A program made the position numbers and the translations under genes. Under the pieces are notes generated by a model. That model did no database searches and was not told the origin of the DNA. It saw only the letters and a program-made list of their open reading frames with translations. Positions 1 through 6,278 of a DNA stretch of 38,735 nt are shown here, piece after piece. The stretch spans positions 1 through 38,735 of the forward strand of contig JACDHS010000038.1 in the NCBI GenBank assembly GCA_013820875.1, given 5' to 3'. Numbering within the stretch: position 1 is the first letter of the stretch; every line of letters starts with the position of its first letter. Source of the stretch: Verrucomicrobiota bacterium. GTDB lineage: Bacteria; Verrucomicrobiota; Verrucomicrobiia; Limisphaerales; JACDHS01.

Positions 1-93
1 GCTGATATTTGAAACGCTCCCTGACCAAGCCTTAAGTCAAGTCATCCCTCCCTTTTTCTTTCGCTCTCTCCCGACCCTTCTCAACTGCCAAAA

Positions 94-597
94 TTGATTC
101 CCCACATTTTCAGACAGGCTCTCAGAACCCAGCAACTTGCGTTCAAAGACAATGAGATTGAGCGAAAGTTTGAAGGCGCAACTAATTATCTGTTCGAGAA
201 CAAGATGAACCACAGGCCTTTGACGCTCCTTGGTTCCAATCACCCGGATGGTGCTATCTCCTTTCGAGAAGAACTAATTTACTGGGATAACAAATCCAAA
301 GAAACCCCGGTTAACTTAAAGGATCATCTCCGACAATTTGACGAGTACATCAAAACAGCGGAAAAGAAGGTTGCTTGTTTCCTTGTTATCGGACCGGACT
401 TCACGCCTGAATCAAGCCTTGTGGCAATGCAGTATTTCGTCGAAAACGGAACAACTCTCACTTTGATCACCGCCGGGGAATTGAAAGAGTTGGCTGAACG
501 TTGGAAGGCAAAAGCTGGTACTCAAGCGGAAGGTGCCTTTCCGCTGGGATACTTGATACAGCCGGGTCGTTTCAACCGGCAGCTTGTGCCTCTGTGA
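94..597 (+). CDS. PD-(D/E)XK nuclease-like protein, C-terminal part (probably truncated)
   Basis: The 167-residue product contains a PD-(D/E)XK-like arrangement: Pro51-Asp52-Gly, then Asp65-Asn66-Lys67 on a predicted strand (LIYWDNKSKE), followed by a helix and a second strand (VACFLVIGPDF). This is the layout of restriction-endonuclease-like folds, so a DNA-cleaving role is inferred from the fold only. The only start is a TTG without a clear ribosome binding site, and stop codons lie in this frame at 10-12 and 22-24. Frame 2 is open from the window edge to about base 95, so the gene may be frameshifted near base 90 or cut by the window edge. I read it as the catalytic C-terminal domain of a longer gene. 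It could also be a short complete protein. Confidence 0.5.
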   Translation: MIPHIFRQALRTQQLAFKDNEIERKFEGATNYLFENKMNHRPLTLLGSNHPDGAISFREELIYWDNKSKETPVNLKDHLRQFDEYIKTAEKKVACFLVIGPDFTPESSLVAMQYFVENGTTLTLITAGELKELAERWKAKAGTQAEGAFPLGYLIQPGRFNRQLVPL

Positions 598-692
598 GTT
601 CCTCACGATTGTGCTGCTCTCCATGTCGAGGATGACGCTGAGGCTGCTGTGGAGGTGAACTGTGAGCTAAAAGTATGATCTAAAACAAGTTT

Positions 693-708
693 ATCTGTTT
701 TAACAGAT
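693..708. promoter_or_regulatory. Palindrome upstream of a small gene, possible operator
   Basis: A perfect 7-bp inverted repeat (atctgtt, 2-bp centre, aacagat) ends 22 bp before the ATG at 731. Its position fits an operator for a dimeric repressor. No repressor gene is visible next to it, so this is inference from symmetry and location. Confidence 0.3.
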
Positions 709-730
709 CTGACGGCAGAAAGCTTTTTCA

Positions 731-1066
731 ATGAACAATGTGACATTGAAGGTGTTGATTAACGGCGAACTCGTGGGGCACATGTTTGACGAGGAGTTCG
801 ATCAACCATCGTTTCGCGCTTCGTTTCTGCCAAAACGTTCGTTTGATGAGTATGCACCGCTGTTTACAAAAAACATCCGCGCTGTGGCTGAATATAACAT
901 TGACGAGCTGAATCGAGTCAGCCAGGAAATCGACAAGCTAAGGATTTCCATGGAAAGTGAAGGCGGACAGCTCCATTATTCATCAGACCCAAGTTTGCGA
1001 CCTTTCAAGAGAATTACGGCCGTGCGCATCAGAGGGAGAGAAATTTGTTTTCGGCCCCTTGACTAA
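731..1066 (+). CDS. Small protein of unknown function
   Basis: This is a 111-residue acidic-to-neutral protein without signal peptide or membrane segment. I do not recognise a family. The N-terminus (MNNVTLKVLINGELV) looks like a beta hairpin, and residues 55-75 (EYNIDELNRVSQEIDKLRIS) are a predicted helix. The ATG is preceded by a purine-rich stretch (ggcagaaag) that is only a weak ribosome binding site. A palindrome lies just upstream. The gene stands alone between a nuclease remnant and a tRNA of opposite orientation. Coding status is likely but not certain. Confidence 0.5.
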   Translation: MNNVTLKVLINGELVGHMFDEEFDQPSFRASFLPKRSFDEYAPLFTKNIRAVAEYNIDELNRVSQEIDKLRISMESEGGQLHYSSDPSLRPFKRITAVRIRGREICFRPLD

Positions 1067-1091
1067 GAGTAAATGGTCGAAAAGAAAAGAT

Positions 1092-1166
1092 GGTGCGCGA
1101 TACAGGTTTCGAACCTGTGACCCCCACCGTGTCAAGGTGATGCTCTACCACTGAGCTAACCGCGCA
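1092..1166 (-). tRNA. tRNA-Val (anticodon GAC)
   Basis: The reverse strand folds into a full cloverleaf. The acceptor stem pairs GCGCGGT with ATCGCGC (one G-T pair), followed by U8-A9, a GCTC D-stem and an anticodon loop reading TTGACAC with anticodon GAC. A GGTTCGAAA T-arm, discriminator A and an encoded CCA (complement of 1092-1094) complete it. It decodes GUC/GUU valine codons. It is a single gene, not part of a tRNA cluster, and no integrase gene lies beside it. Confidence 0.96.
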
Positions 1167-1506
1167 CAAATCGCAAGGCCGATAAAATTGCCATGCACAC
1201 ATCAATTGGCAAGCGCAGAGTTTGGCTGTGCGACGTAAAAGTGGGGGAGGAATTTCCGCCAGGTCTTGGACGAGACCGCCCTGCGGTCAACGACTCCAGA
1301 GTTCTGGCTTCGGCACTCCTGTGCCGCTTTTCGTTCGGTTGCAATGACGATGTGAGGTTCGTCAATAACGGCCCACGCGCAGAAAAAGCGGTAGAGGACT
1401 ATGTGACAGTCGGGATTGCAGCGACGAGCAAGGCCCAGGTAAAGTTCAGCGAAGATCAAAAGCTCTGTAAGAGCGACCTAAGCCGATGATGGCTGACATA
1501 GCAAAG
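1167..1506. other. Intergenic region without a convincing gene
   Basis: Short open frames exist on both strands (for example 1193-1489), but none has a ribosome binding site, a recognisable domain or a plausible protein composition. The region carries the triple hairpin listed separately. It lies downstream of the minus-strand exported-protein gene that ends at 1507 and upstream of the minus-strand tRNA. Confidence 0.5.
1274..1326. repeat. Three consecutive hairpins (REP-like)
   Basis: Three perfect stem-loops follow one another within 53 bp. They are gaccgc/gcggtc (1274-1288, 3-nt loop), ccaga/tctgg (1296-1307, 2-nt loop) and cggcac/gtgccg (1311-1326, 4-nt loop). The last is followed by cttttc on the plus strand. 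A fourth, alternative stem (ggtct/agacc, 1262-1277) competes with the first. The arrangement resembles a REP-type intergenic repeat. A terminator role is less likely because there is no long T-run. Confidence 0.5.
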
Positions 1507-2907
1507 TCACCAGACACTCCATTCGAAAATCTGCTGATCACCTTTTTTCACTGCGTATCCCTTGAGGAAAGTTTTGATCTTGCCGCCTGAATCGCGGACG
1601 ACATCGGTGGCAAACCAAAGCCAGCTTTTGTATTCAGCCATGCCAACGATCGGTCGTTCCATCGAATTTTGAATATCCGCCAGACTCGTCGACAATGATG
1701 TGGCAGGAGCGGAGGTTCGGCCTGTTTGCTTCAATCCTTTGCTCACTTGCTCCAACGCTATATTCAGCGTGTTGCTCAAACGTTTGGTGTCGCCGATTTC
1801 TTCAACTTCCGTCATTTGGGGGGTGCCGGTGCTGGTTTGGCCTTCCCGATCAGGCAAAGGATTCAATTCGGACATCATTGTCTTCGCCAAAGGATCGAAC
1901 AGGTAGAATGTGCCCTCCCTGCGGAAAGCAAAGTTCGGGGCGAGATCACCATCGAGATACAGTACAAGCTTGCTGGAGATGACTTTCCATGTGCCGTCCT
2001 TTTGCCACTGCTTCTTATCGGATTGGCCTGAGATTTTTGCATTGCTGTTTTGCAGCAGCGAAACCCAGCTCTGCTCATCCATCTTCCCAGAGATTGTTAC
2101 CCTGCCGTCTTCCGCAAACGTGACCAAAACCTCTTCGCTGGAAGAGCCATAGGTGCATGTCCAGGCACCAGTAACAGTTTGGGCATCCGCATCAGACAGT
2201 AGATCAATCGCCGGTTCCGGCGCAGCGTTCCACAGTGCTTTCCAAAGTTCCTCAATCTTTTCCGCCTGCTCCGCAAAATTTTCCAAACGCTTTTCCCAAT
2301 CCCACGCCCGGATCCAATACCAATCGGAATACTGAGCGTCCTTTGCCTGTAGGACATAGGGCCGAACTGAGTGAGCTCGAACACACACGCGTTCAGCGTG
2401 ATGCGGATCAGCAATGATGCTTGAAACGTGAGGAATATGTCCGTTCGGACCCGATATATCACGCCATCGCACACCGTCGTTCGACATCACAACTTTGCCT
2501 GACGAGCGTGGAACAAGAAACCCGTCTTGCCCTTCGGCCAGCCGGACCGAATCCACCGCGCCATAAAGAACACCTGTTGATGGATGAACGAAGAGGAATG
2601 TGAAATCGAAACAGTTGCACAGGAGTTCCCACGTGTTCCCACCATCGTTGGTCTTGTATAATCCACGCCGTTTTCCGGAGTTTTTTGGTTCACTCCATAT
2701 TTTTCCGCTGTTAACAAAGTACCATTGCTCGTTTTCATTCGTGCTGGCTCGCACGTATCGTCCGCCCACGGGCAAATCGTCTCGTTTGTAGAACTTCTCC
2801 TCAACGTTAACGATTCCCATAGCCGAGGCGTAGAAGCTAAAGACTGCGATAAGCGACATCACAAATGCGCGGCGACTAGCCAAAAATGGTCTGTGCGTGT
2901 GATTCAT
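1507..2907 (-). CDS. Exported Asp-box (BNR-like) repeat protein of unknown function
   Basis: This 466-residue protein has an N-terminal export signal. SRRAFVM (residues 11-17) followed by a hydrophobic stretch ending ASAMG fits a Tat or Sec signal; an internal ATG at codon 17 (base 2859) is an alternative start. Two Asp-box motifs, TNDGGNTW at 86-93 and SNDGVRW at 142-148, indicate sialidase/Vps10-type beta-propeller blades. There are too few for a complete propeller. Residues about 245-345 (TCTYGSSSEEVLVTFAEDG onward, then GTWKVISSKLVLYL) look like a small beta-barrel domain. The C-terminal region from about 350 is low-complexity and then ends in a short strand-rich tail. No glycosidase catalytic residues can be assigned. 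The function is unknown and the location is probably periplasmic or extracellular. The gene has no operon partner. Confidence 0.8.
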   Translation of the reverse strand: MNHTHRPFLASRRAFVMSLIAVFSFYASAMGIVNVEEKFYKRDDLPVGGRYVRASTNENEQWYFVNSGKIWSEPKNSGKRRGLYKTNDGGNTWELLCNCFDFTFLFVHPSTGVLYGAVDSVRLAEGQDGFLVPRSSGKVVMSNDGVRWRDISGPNGHIPHVSSIIADPHHAERVCVRAHSVRPYVLQAKDAQYSDWYWIRAWDWEKRLENFAEQAEKIEELWKALWNAAPEPAIDLLSDADAQTVTGAWTCTYGSSSEEVLVTFAEDGRVTISGKMDEQSWVSLLQNSNAKISGQSDKKQWQKDGTWKVISSKLVLYLDGDLAPNFAFRREGTFYLFDPLAKTMMSELNPLPDREGQTSTGTPQMTEVEEIGDTKRLSNTLNIALEQVSKGLKQTGRTSAPATSLSTSLADIQNSMERPIVGMAEYKSWLWFATDVVRDSGGKIKTFLKGYAVKKGDQQIFEWSVW

Positions 2908-3050
2908 TGCAAAAGCTGTCGGCTGCGATGGTTTGAGATTTGTTGGTGTTGGACACCTCTCCTGAGCATCTGTTCACAGAGCTTGGTCTGGCCCTTCAAT
3001 TTAGTCAGGGATACGGCCGCCGTGCCTGGCTGTATCCGGTTTGTTACCGT

Positions 3051-3677
3051 TTATGCCGCAAAGCTATCGTCCGAATCCGGCTTTCGCCGTTTGCTGTGGC
3101 TCTCGACGATCCTACGGCCGGCCTCGCGCAGCAAATCCCGTAATTCCTCCGGCGACACGGCGCGAACCTCGAAACAGGTGCCAGCAAGCCAGGTCACCAC
3201 GGCATCGAGGTTGGGAACTTGTAAATGCAACTCAAGAGTGCCGTCCTCCAGGCGTTGCCGCGATTGTTCTCCCGGCCAACGGCCCGCGGTAAACTCGTTC
3301 GGACAACCGACCAGCGCATGGAGAACAATTTCGTGTAGCGGTTTTGCGGAAGGTCGCCGTGAAGCCGTCCCTTTGCTGGGTCCAGTTTTCGGTTCGGCGA
3401 TGACTTTGCCATCGTCGCGACGGCGAATCACGACGCCCATTTGTTTCAGCAGCGCCTCTTCGATCTCAGCCAAACCTTGTGCGTAAGGTGGTTGAGTCGG
3501 GAAAGGGATAAAAGTGACGCGGGCATTTGTTAGAGTATCCAGCGCCGGATCCACTTCGATTGGTTCGTCGATCATATTGCTGTAAATCAGCAATGCATCT
3601 TCCAAACGTCCCTCCAGCAGAGAGAAGAATCTGGTTTGCGGAACGGGCCGCTTCTTTTTGTTTTTGTTCGGCTTCAT
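3051..3677 (-). CDS. Protein with a WYL-type C-terminal tail; chimeric or decayed regulator
   Basis: The last 90 or so of the 208 residues (about 113-195: LHEIVLHAL, then TAGRWPGEQSRQ, then LEDGTLELHLQVPNLDAVVTWL, then VSPEELRDLLREA) match the C-terminal extension of WYL-domain transcription regulators. These sense ligands through the preceding WYL domain. The helix-turn-helix and WYL core are missing. The N-terminus is a lysine-rich start followed by QTRFFSLLEGRLEDALLIYS, which I do not recognise. The first 37 codons and the upstream DNA lie inside a 229-bp segment that recurs at 5110-5338. The protein is therefore either a shortened regulator or a fusion made by that duplication. DNA binding cannot be supported. 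Confidence 0.55.
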   Translation of the reverse strand: MKPNKNKKKRPVPQTRFFSLLEGRLEDALLIYSNMIDEPIEVDPALDTLTNARVTFIPFPTQPPYAQGLAEIEEALLKQMGVVIRRRDDGKVIAEPKTGPSKGTASRRPSAKPLHEIVLHALVGCPNEFTAGRWPGEQSRQRLEDGTLELHLQVPNLDAVVTWLAGTCFEVRAVSPEELRDLLREAGRRIVESHSKRRKPDSDDSFAA

Positions 3678-3794
3678 GCCAGCAAAGCATACCCGGCGGC
3701 CAATCCGTGGCGACGATTTTCTGAAAGGGATCCTTACTATTTACACAAGATGGGCGACTTACTGGTGGTGCAAAAGTGAGGATTGACCCTTTTT
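3566..3794. repeat. 229-bp direct repeat, copy 1
   Basis: This segment is nearly identical to 5110-5338 over its first 110 bp or so and clearly similar over the rest. It holds the first 37 codons of the minus-strand gene at 3051-3677 plus its upstream region. It ends in the dispersed element at 3738-3794 (tatttacacaagatgggc, then agtgaggattgaccctttt). Both copies are 229 bp and in the same orientation. Confidence 0.85.
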
Positions 3795-3856
3795 GGCGAG
3801 GCCATTCCACTTTTCAAAGTCGGCGGAGGCTTAGCGATAAACGCGGTAAAGGATTG

Positions 3857-4492
3857 TCAGTTCTCCGCCTGCTTCTTTGGCGCGTTTGCCTTGAAGCTGG
3901 AGACAACCTTTCTCATTTCATCTTTGTTTTTCGAGAAACGGGACTTCAACGTCCAGGTTAGGATCTGGTGGAAGTGATCCTCATCTTCGACGGTCGTGTG
4001 AAAGTAAACGATGTTGATGTTGTCGGCGGACCCTGAAATCTCGTACTGAATGGCATCGTCGCCGTTGATCGTAAGGCGGGTGGGTTTGCTGACCGAAGCC
4101 TTTGCAAGGGAAGAGACAATACCTTCCCGCGTCAGGTCGGAGTGGGATTCCAGCGTTAGGTCCTCGTCGAGGTCCTCCTTCGCGTCCGTCAAGACAATGA
4201 CGTACGTTTCGGCGTACTTGTTGCCGTAGCGTAGTTCCCCCTCTTGATGCAACTCCTTCAACTCTGTCCAAAGTCTGGGGACTGTCAGAGAAAATTGTTC
4301 GTCAGATGATACGACAACTTTTGGTTTCGACACTTCCCTGACGATATTCGGAATGAAAATGGCCGCCAGCACACCCACAAGGACGATGCCACCAACTAGA
4401 ATCGACAGGACAATGATGAGTGCGCGGGTTCCTGAATTTTTTGGGAGCGGTGGCGGCGAAGACCGGCCTGGCAGAGGGGGAGGTTGTTCCAT
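3857..4492 (-). CDS. Membrane-anchored protein with proline-rich N-terminus
   Basis: From the internal ATG at 4490-4492 the protein has 211 residues. It begins with a proline-rich cytoplasmic tail (EQPPPLPGRSSPPPLPK), followed by one long transmembrane segment (about residues 24-46, ALIIVLSILVGGIVLVGVLAAIFI) and an exported domain of about 160 residues. That domain (SLTVPRLWTELKEL, then AETYVIVLTDAKEDL, then FHQILTWTLKSRFSKNKDEMRKVVSSFK) resembles PsbP/DcrB-like alpha-beta folds seen in bacterial membrane proteins. This family placement is tentative. The frame is open 12 codons further upstream to 4528, but the internal start gives the usual family N-terminus. The function is unknown. Stem and start lie close to broken PIN-gene DNA on the other strand. 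Confidence 0.7.
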   Translation of the reverse strand: MEQPPPLPGRSSPPPLPKNSGTRALIIVLSILVGGIVLVGVLAAIFIPNIVREVSKPKVVVSSDEQFSLTVPRLWTELKELHQEGELRYGNKYAETYVIVLTDAKEDLDEDLTLESHSDLTREGIVSSLAKASVSKPTRLTINGDDAIQYEISGSADNINIVYFHTTVEDEDHFHQILTWTLKSRFSKNKDEMRKVVSSFKANAPKKQAEN

Positions 4493-4580
4493 GGCTGTCA
4501 ACTGTAAATGGTCGATATAAACAAGCAATCACCAACGCAACCAGCCGGCGCGAAGGGCCGACAGCAGTGACTAATATCGG

Positions 4581-4597
4581 GAGGGCTGACCTTTTTT
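4581..4597 (+). repeat. Dispersed motif (gagggctgacctttttt), short copy
   Basis: This is a shortened variant of the motif gtgaggactgacccttttt found at several places in this window. It directly precedes the truncated PIN-domain fragment that begins at about 4598, so the break in that gene coincides with the motif. Confidence 0.55.
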
Positions 4598-4860
4598 GGT
4601 TGGATCATTGGCGCGTTGTGCATCAAACAGACGATTGGAAAAGTGCGTCCAGCTTGCCGCCCAAGGCGCAAGCCGATGGCGCGCATTTGGCGATTGCAGC
4701 CGCTGCAGAAGCGAACTATCTGCTGACGTGGAACTGTCGCCATCTCGCGAACGCACAAATATTAACCCGCCTGGAAGCTGAAGCCCAACGTCTCGACTGG
4801 AAATTACCGAAAGTTTGCACCCCTTTGGAATTGATGGGAGACTTGCCTTATCAAACCTGA
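4598..4860 (+). pseudogene. PIN-domain toxin, C-terminal fragment
   Basis: The translated fragment (about 87 codons) contains the second half of a PIN domain: ADGAHLAIAAAAEANYLLTWNCRHLANA, then LPKVCTPLELMGD. PIN toxins are Mg-dependent RNases of toxin-antitoxin pairs. The late acidic residue (Asp in ADGAH) and the Asn in WNCRHL are present. The N-terminal part with the first catalytic Asp and the Glu is missing. The reading frame runs upstream only into DNA antisense to the gene at 3857-4492, with no sensible start. The break coincides with the dispersed motif at 4581-4597. It should be inactive as an RNase. Confidence 0.7.
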
Positions 4861-4867
4861 CCCAATC

Positions 4868-5086
4868 ATGGAAGAGCTTTGGGCGGTCAAAGATAAGCTG
4901 GCACGAGAGGCCGACTACGATACTGACCGATTTTCGGAGAATTTGCGGGAATGGGCAGAAGAACATCCGCACCCCGGCAGGGTCATCCGCAACCCCGAGG
5001 AGTTGCGTCAGTTCGTTGCAGAAGAGGAAAGCAAACGAGAAGAATCCGGTTTAATCCTGAAAGAAAAACAGCCTGGCCAGAATTGA
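4868..5086 (+). CDS. Small charged protein next to the PIN fragment (possible toxin-antitoxin partner)
   Basis: This is a 72-residue, highly charged helical protein: EELWAVKDKLAREADYDTDRF, then LREWAEEHPHPG, then NPEELRQFVAEEES. The ATG lies 8 bp after the stop of the PIN fragment. The frame is open upstream (codons KPDPI), so the original start may have overlapped the PIN stop. Small proteins of this kind are common directly after PIN genes; I infer a partner or accessory role, not a proven antitoxin. No DNA-binding fold (AbrB, RHH, Phd) is evident. The last codons run into DNA just before the 229-bp repeat copy, so the C-terminus (ILKEKQPGQN) may not be original. Confidence 0.55.
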   Translation: MEELWAVKDKLAREADYDTDRFSENLREWAEEHPHPGRVIRNPEELRQFVAEEESKREESGLILKEKQPGQN

Positions 5087-5109
5087 TTCGAACCAAAGAT
5101 CAAAGAACC

Positions 5110-5221
5110 CGTCGATCATATTGCTGTAAATCAGCAATGCATCTTCCAAACGTCCATCCAGCAGAGAGAAGAATCTGGTTTGCGGAACTCTCCGCTTCTT
5201 TTTGTTGTTGTTCGGCTTCAT
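5110..5221 (-). pseudogene. Truncated 5' copy of the WYL-tail gene at 3051-3677
   Basis: From an ATG at 5219-5221 the translation starts MKPNNNKKKRRVPQTRFF and continues to IYSNMID, matching the first 37 codons of the gene at 3051-3677 with only a few substitutions. It then runs into unrelated sequence at 5110. It keeps the start region and upstream DNA but lacks the rest of the gene. Confidence 0.8.
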
Positions 5222-5338
5222 GCCAGCACAGCTTACCCGGTGACCCATCCGTTGCGACGATTCCCTGAAGGGGGCCTTATTATTTACGCATGATGGGCGT
5301 CTTACTGGTATGTAAAAAGTGAGGACTAACCTTTTTTT
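5110..5338. repeat. 229-bp direct repeat, copy 2
   Basis: Second copy of the segment at 3566-3794, same orientation and same length. It ends with the dispersed element at 5281-5338 (tatttacgcatgatgggcg, then gtgaggactaacctttttt), 26 bp before the stop codon of the minus-strand lipoprotein gene. Confidence 0.85.
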
Positions 5339-5364
5339 GAGTCGCGCCAGAGATGAATGAACGG

Positions 5365-6108
5365 TTATTTTTCGCTTTTCACCTCGTTCTTATCAGCTAC
5401 GGATTCGACCACGATTGTGTAGTGCAGGGACACAAGAAATTCCGTGTCCGAGCATTGTGCGACCATCAGCGGCCGTTCCAATCCGTTCACCGTCACGCGA
5501 AAGCGACTCGTATCCACCGAGTGCAATCCCTTCAATCCATCCATTGCCTTGGCAACCAATTGTTCCCGGTATTTTTCCGGGGAACTGAGCGAGCAGTTGC
5601 TGCCGTTCAAAGAAATCCGCCACATTGCTCCAGCCGGCGGTTTGATTTTGCCAACTGCCTTCACGAAATCGCTCATCTGCTTCAATGGATCGGTCGGTTG
5701 CTTAAAGACTACCTGCGCCAACAGGGCGTTGTGACCGTTTCGATCCCCTTTTTCCTCGCGCGGATACGCCCCTTCCAGCGATGGATCCGCCACACGGAAC
5801 GCCATTAAATCACCCACACTTTTGGCCGCCTCATGCAGGGCATCACGAGCCGCGGTCAATTCGGCAAGCTGCGCCGCCAGGTCCGCTTGTCTGCTGGTAA
5901 TATGCACCTGGAACACCCGTTGATCCGCTGGAACGACGACATACGCACCTGAAACCGGATCGGCCTGAGGAAATCCCGGCAGACTTTTACTGCCCCGGCT
6001 ATAACTGGAAAACACGCTGTCCGAGTTCCCGCAGCCCGAGACAACCGAACCCAATAACGCGATACAAAGAAGCAATAGTTTCATGAATAGGAAATTGTTG
6101 TTTTCCAT
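5365..6108 (-). CDS. Lipoprotein of unknown function
   Basis: The predicted start at 6108 (MENNNFLFMKLLLL) is preceded by GGGAG ten bases upstream. An ATG eight codons later (6084) is also possible. The signal ends in the lipobox SVVSGC, so the protein is probably lipid-anchored. The mature part has about 220 residues. A helical segment (about residues 75-100, LAAQLAELTAARDALHEAAKS) and a C-terminal alpha-beta part follow. I recognise no family. The two Cys after the lipobox (NGSNCSLSS and VAQCSDTE) could form a disulfide. The gene has no operon partners. The 229-bp repeat lies just downstream of its stop. Confidence 0.75.
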   Translation of the reverse strand: MENNNFLFMKLLLLCIALLGSVVSGCGNSDSVFSSYSRGSKSLPGFPQADPVSGAYVVVPADQRVFQVHITSRQADLAAQLAELTAARDALHEAAKSVGDLMAFRVADPSLEGAYPREEKGDRNGHNALLAQVVFKQPTDPLKQMSDFVKAVGKIKPPAGAMWRISLNGSNCSLSSPEKYREQLVAKAMDGLKGLHSVDTSRFRVTVNGLERPLMVAQCSDTEFLVSLHYTIVVESVADKNEVKSEK

Positions 6109-6278
6109 TAGATCACCGCTCCCGCGATTTCGTTGCATAAATTGTTCGAATGACTTTCCTCCCGCCTTTTACCCGCAATCGTCCCACGTGCGTGCAACGG
6201 AGTCGGCGATGGATCAAAAAATCGCGTAGCGGACGACGTCAGGTGACTCGTCCCTTTTACGTTGGGTTATTTTCCTCA

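Noticed and set aside
1092-1166. tRNA as attachment site of an integrated element
   Set aside because: No integrase gene and no direct repeat of the tRNA 3' end were seen in the window.
1193-1489. 98-codon plus-strand open frame after the tRNA
   Set aside because: It spans the triple hairpin, has no ribosome binding site and no family-like sequence.
2725-3486. 253-codon plus-strand open frame
   Set aside because: It overlaps the signal-peptide part of one minus-strand gene and most of the WYL-tail gene. Composition is Ser/Arg/Cys-rich, as expected for a shadow frame.
4420-4597. N-terminal extension of the PIN fragment
   Set aside because: These codons are antisense to the proline-rich start of the membrane protein gene and carry no PIN motif.
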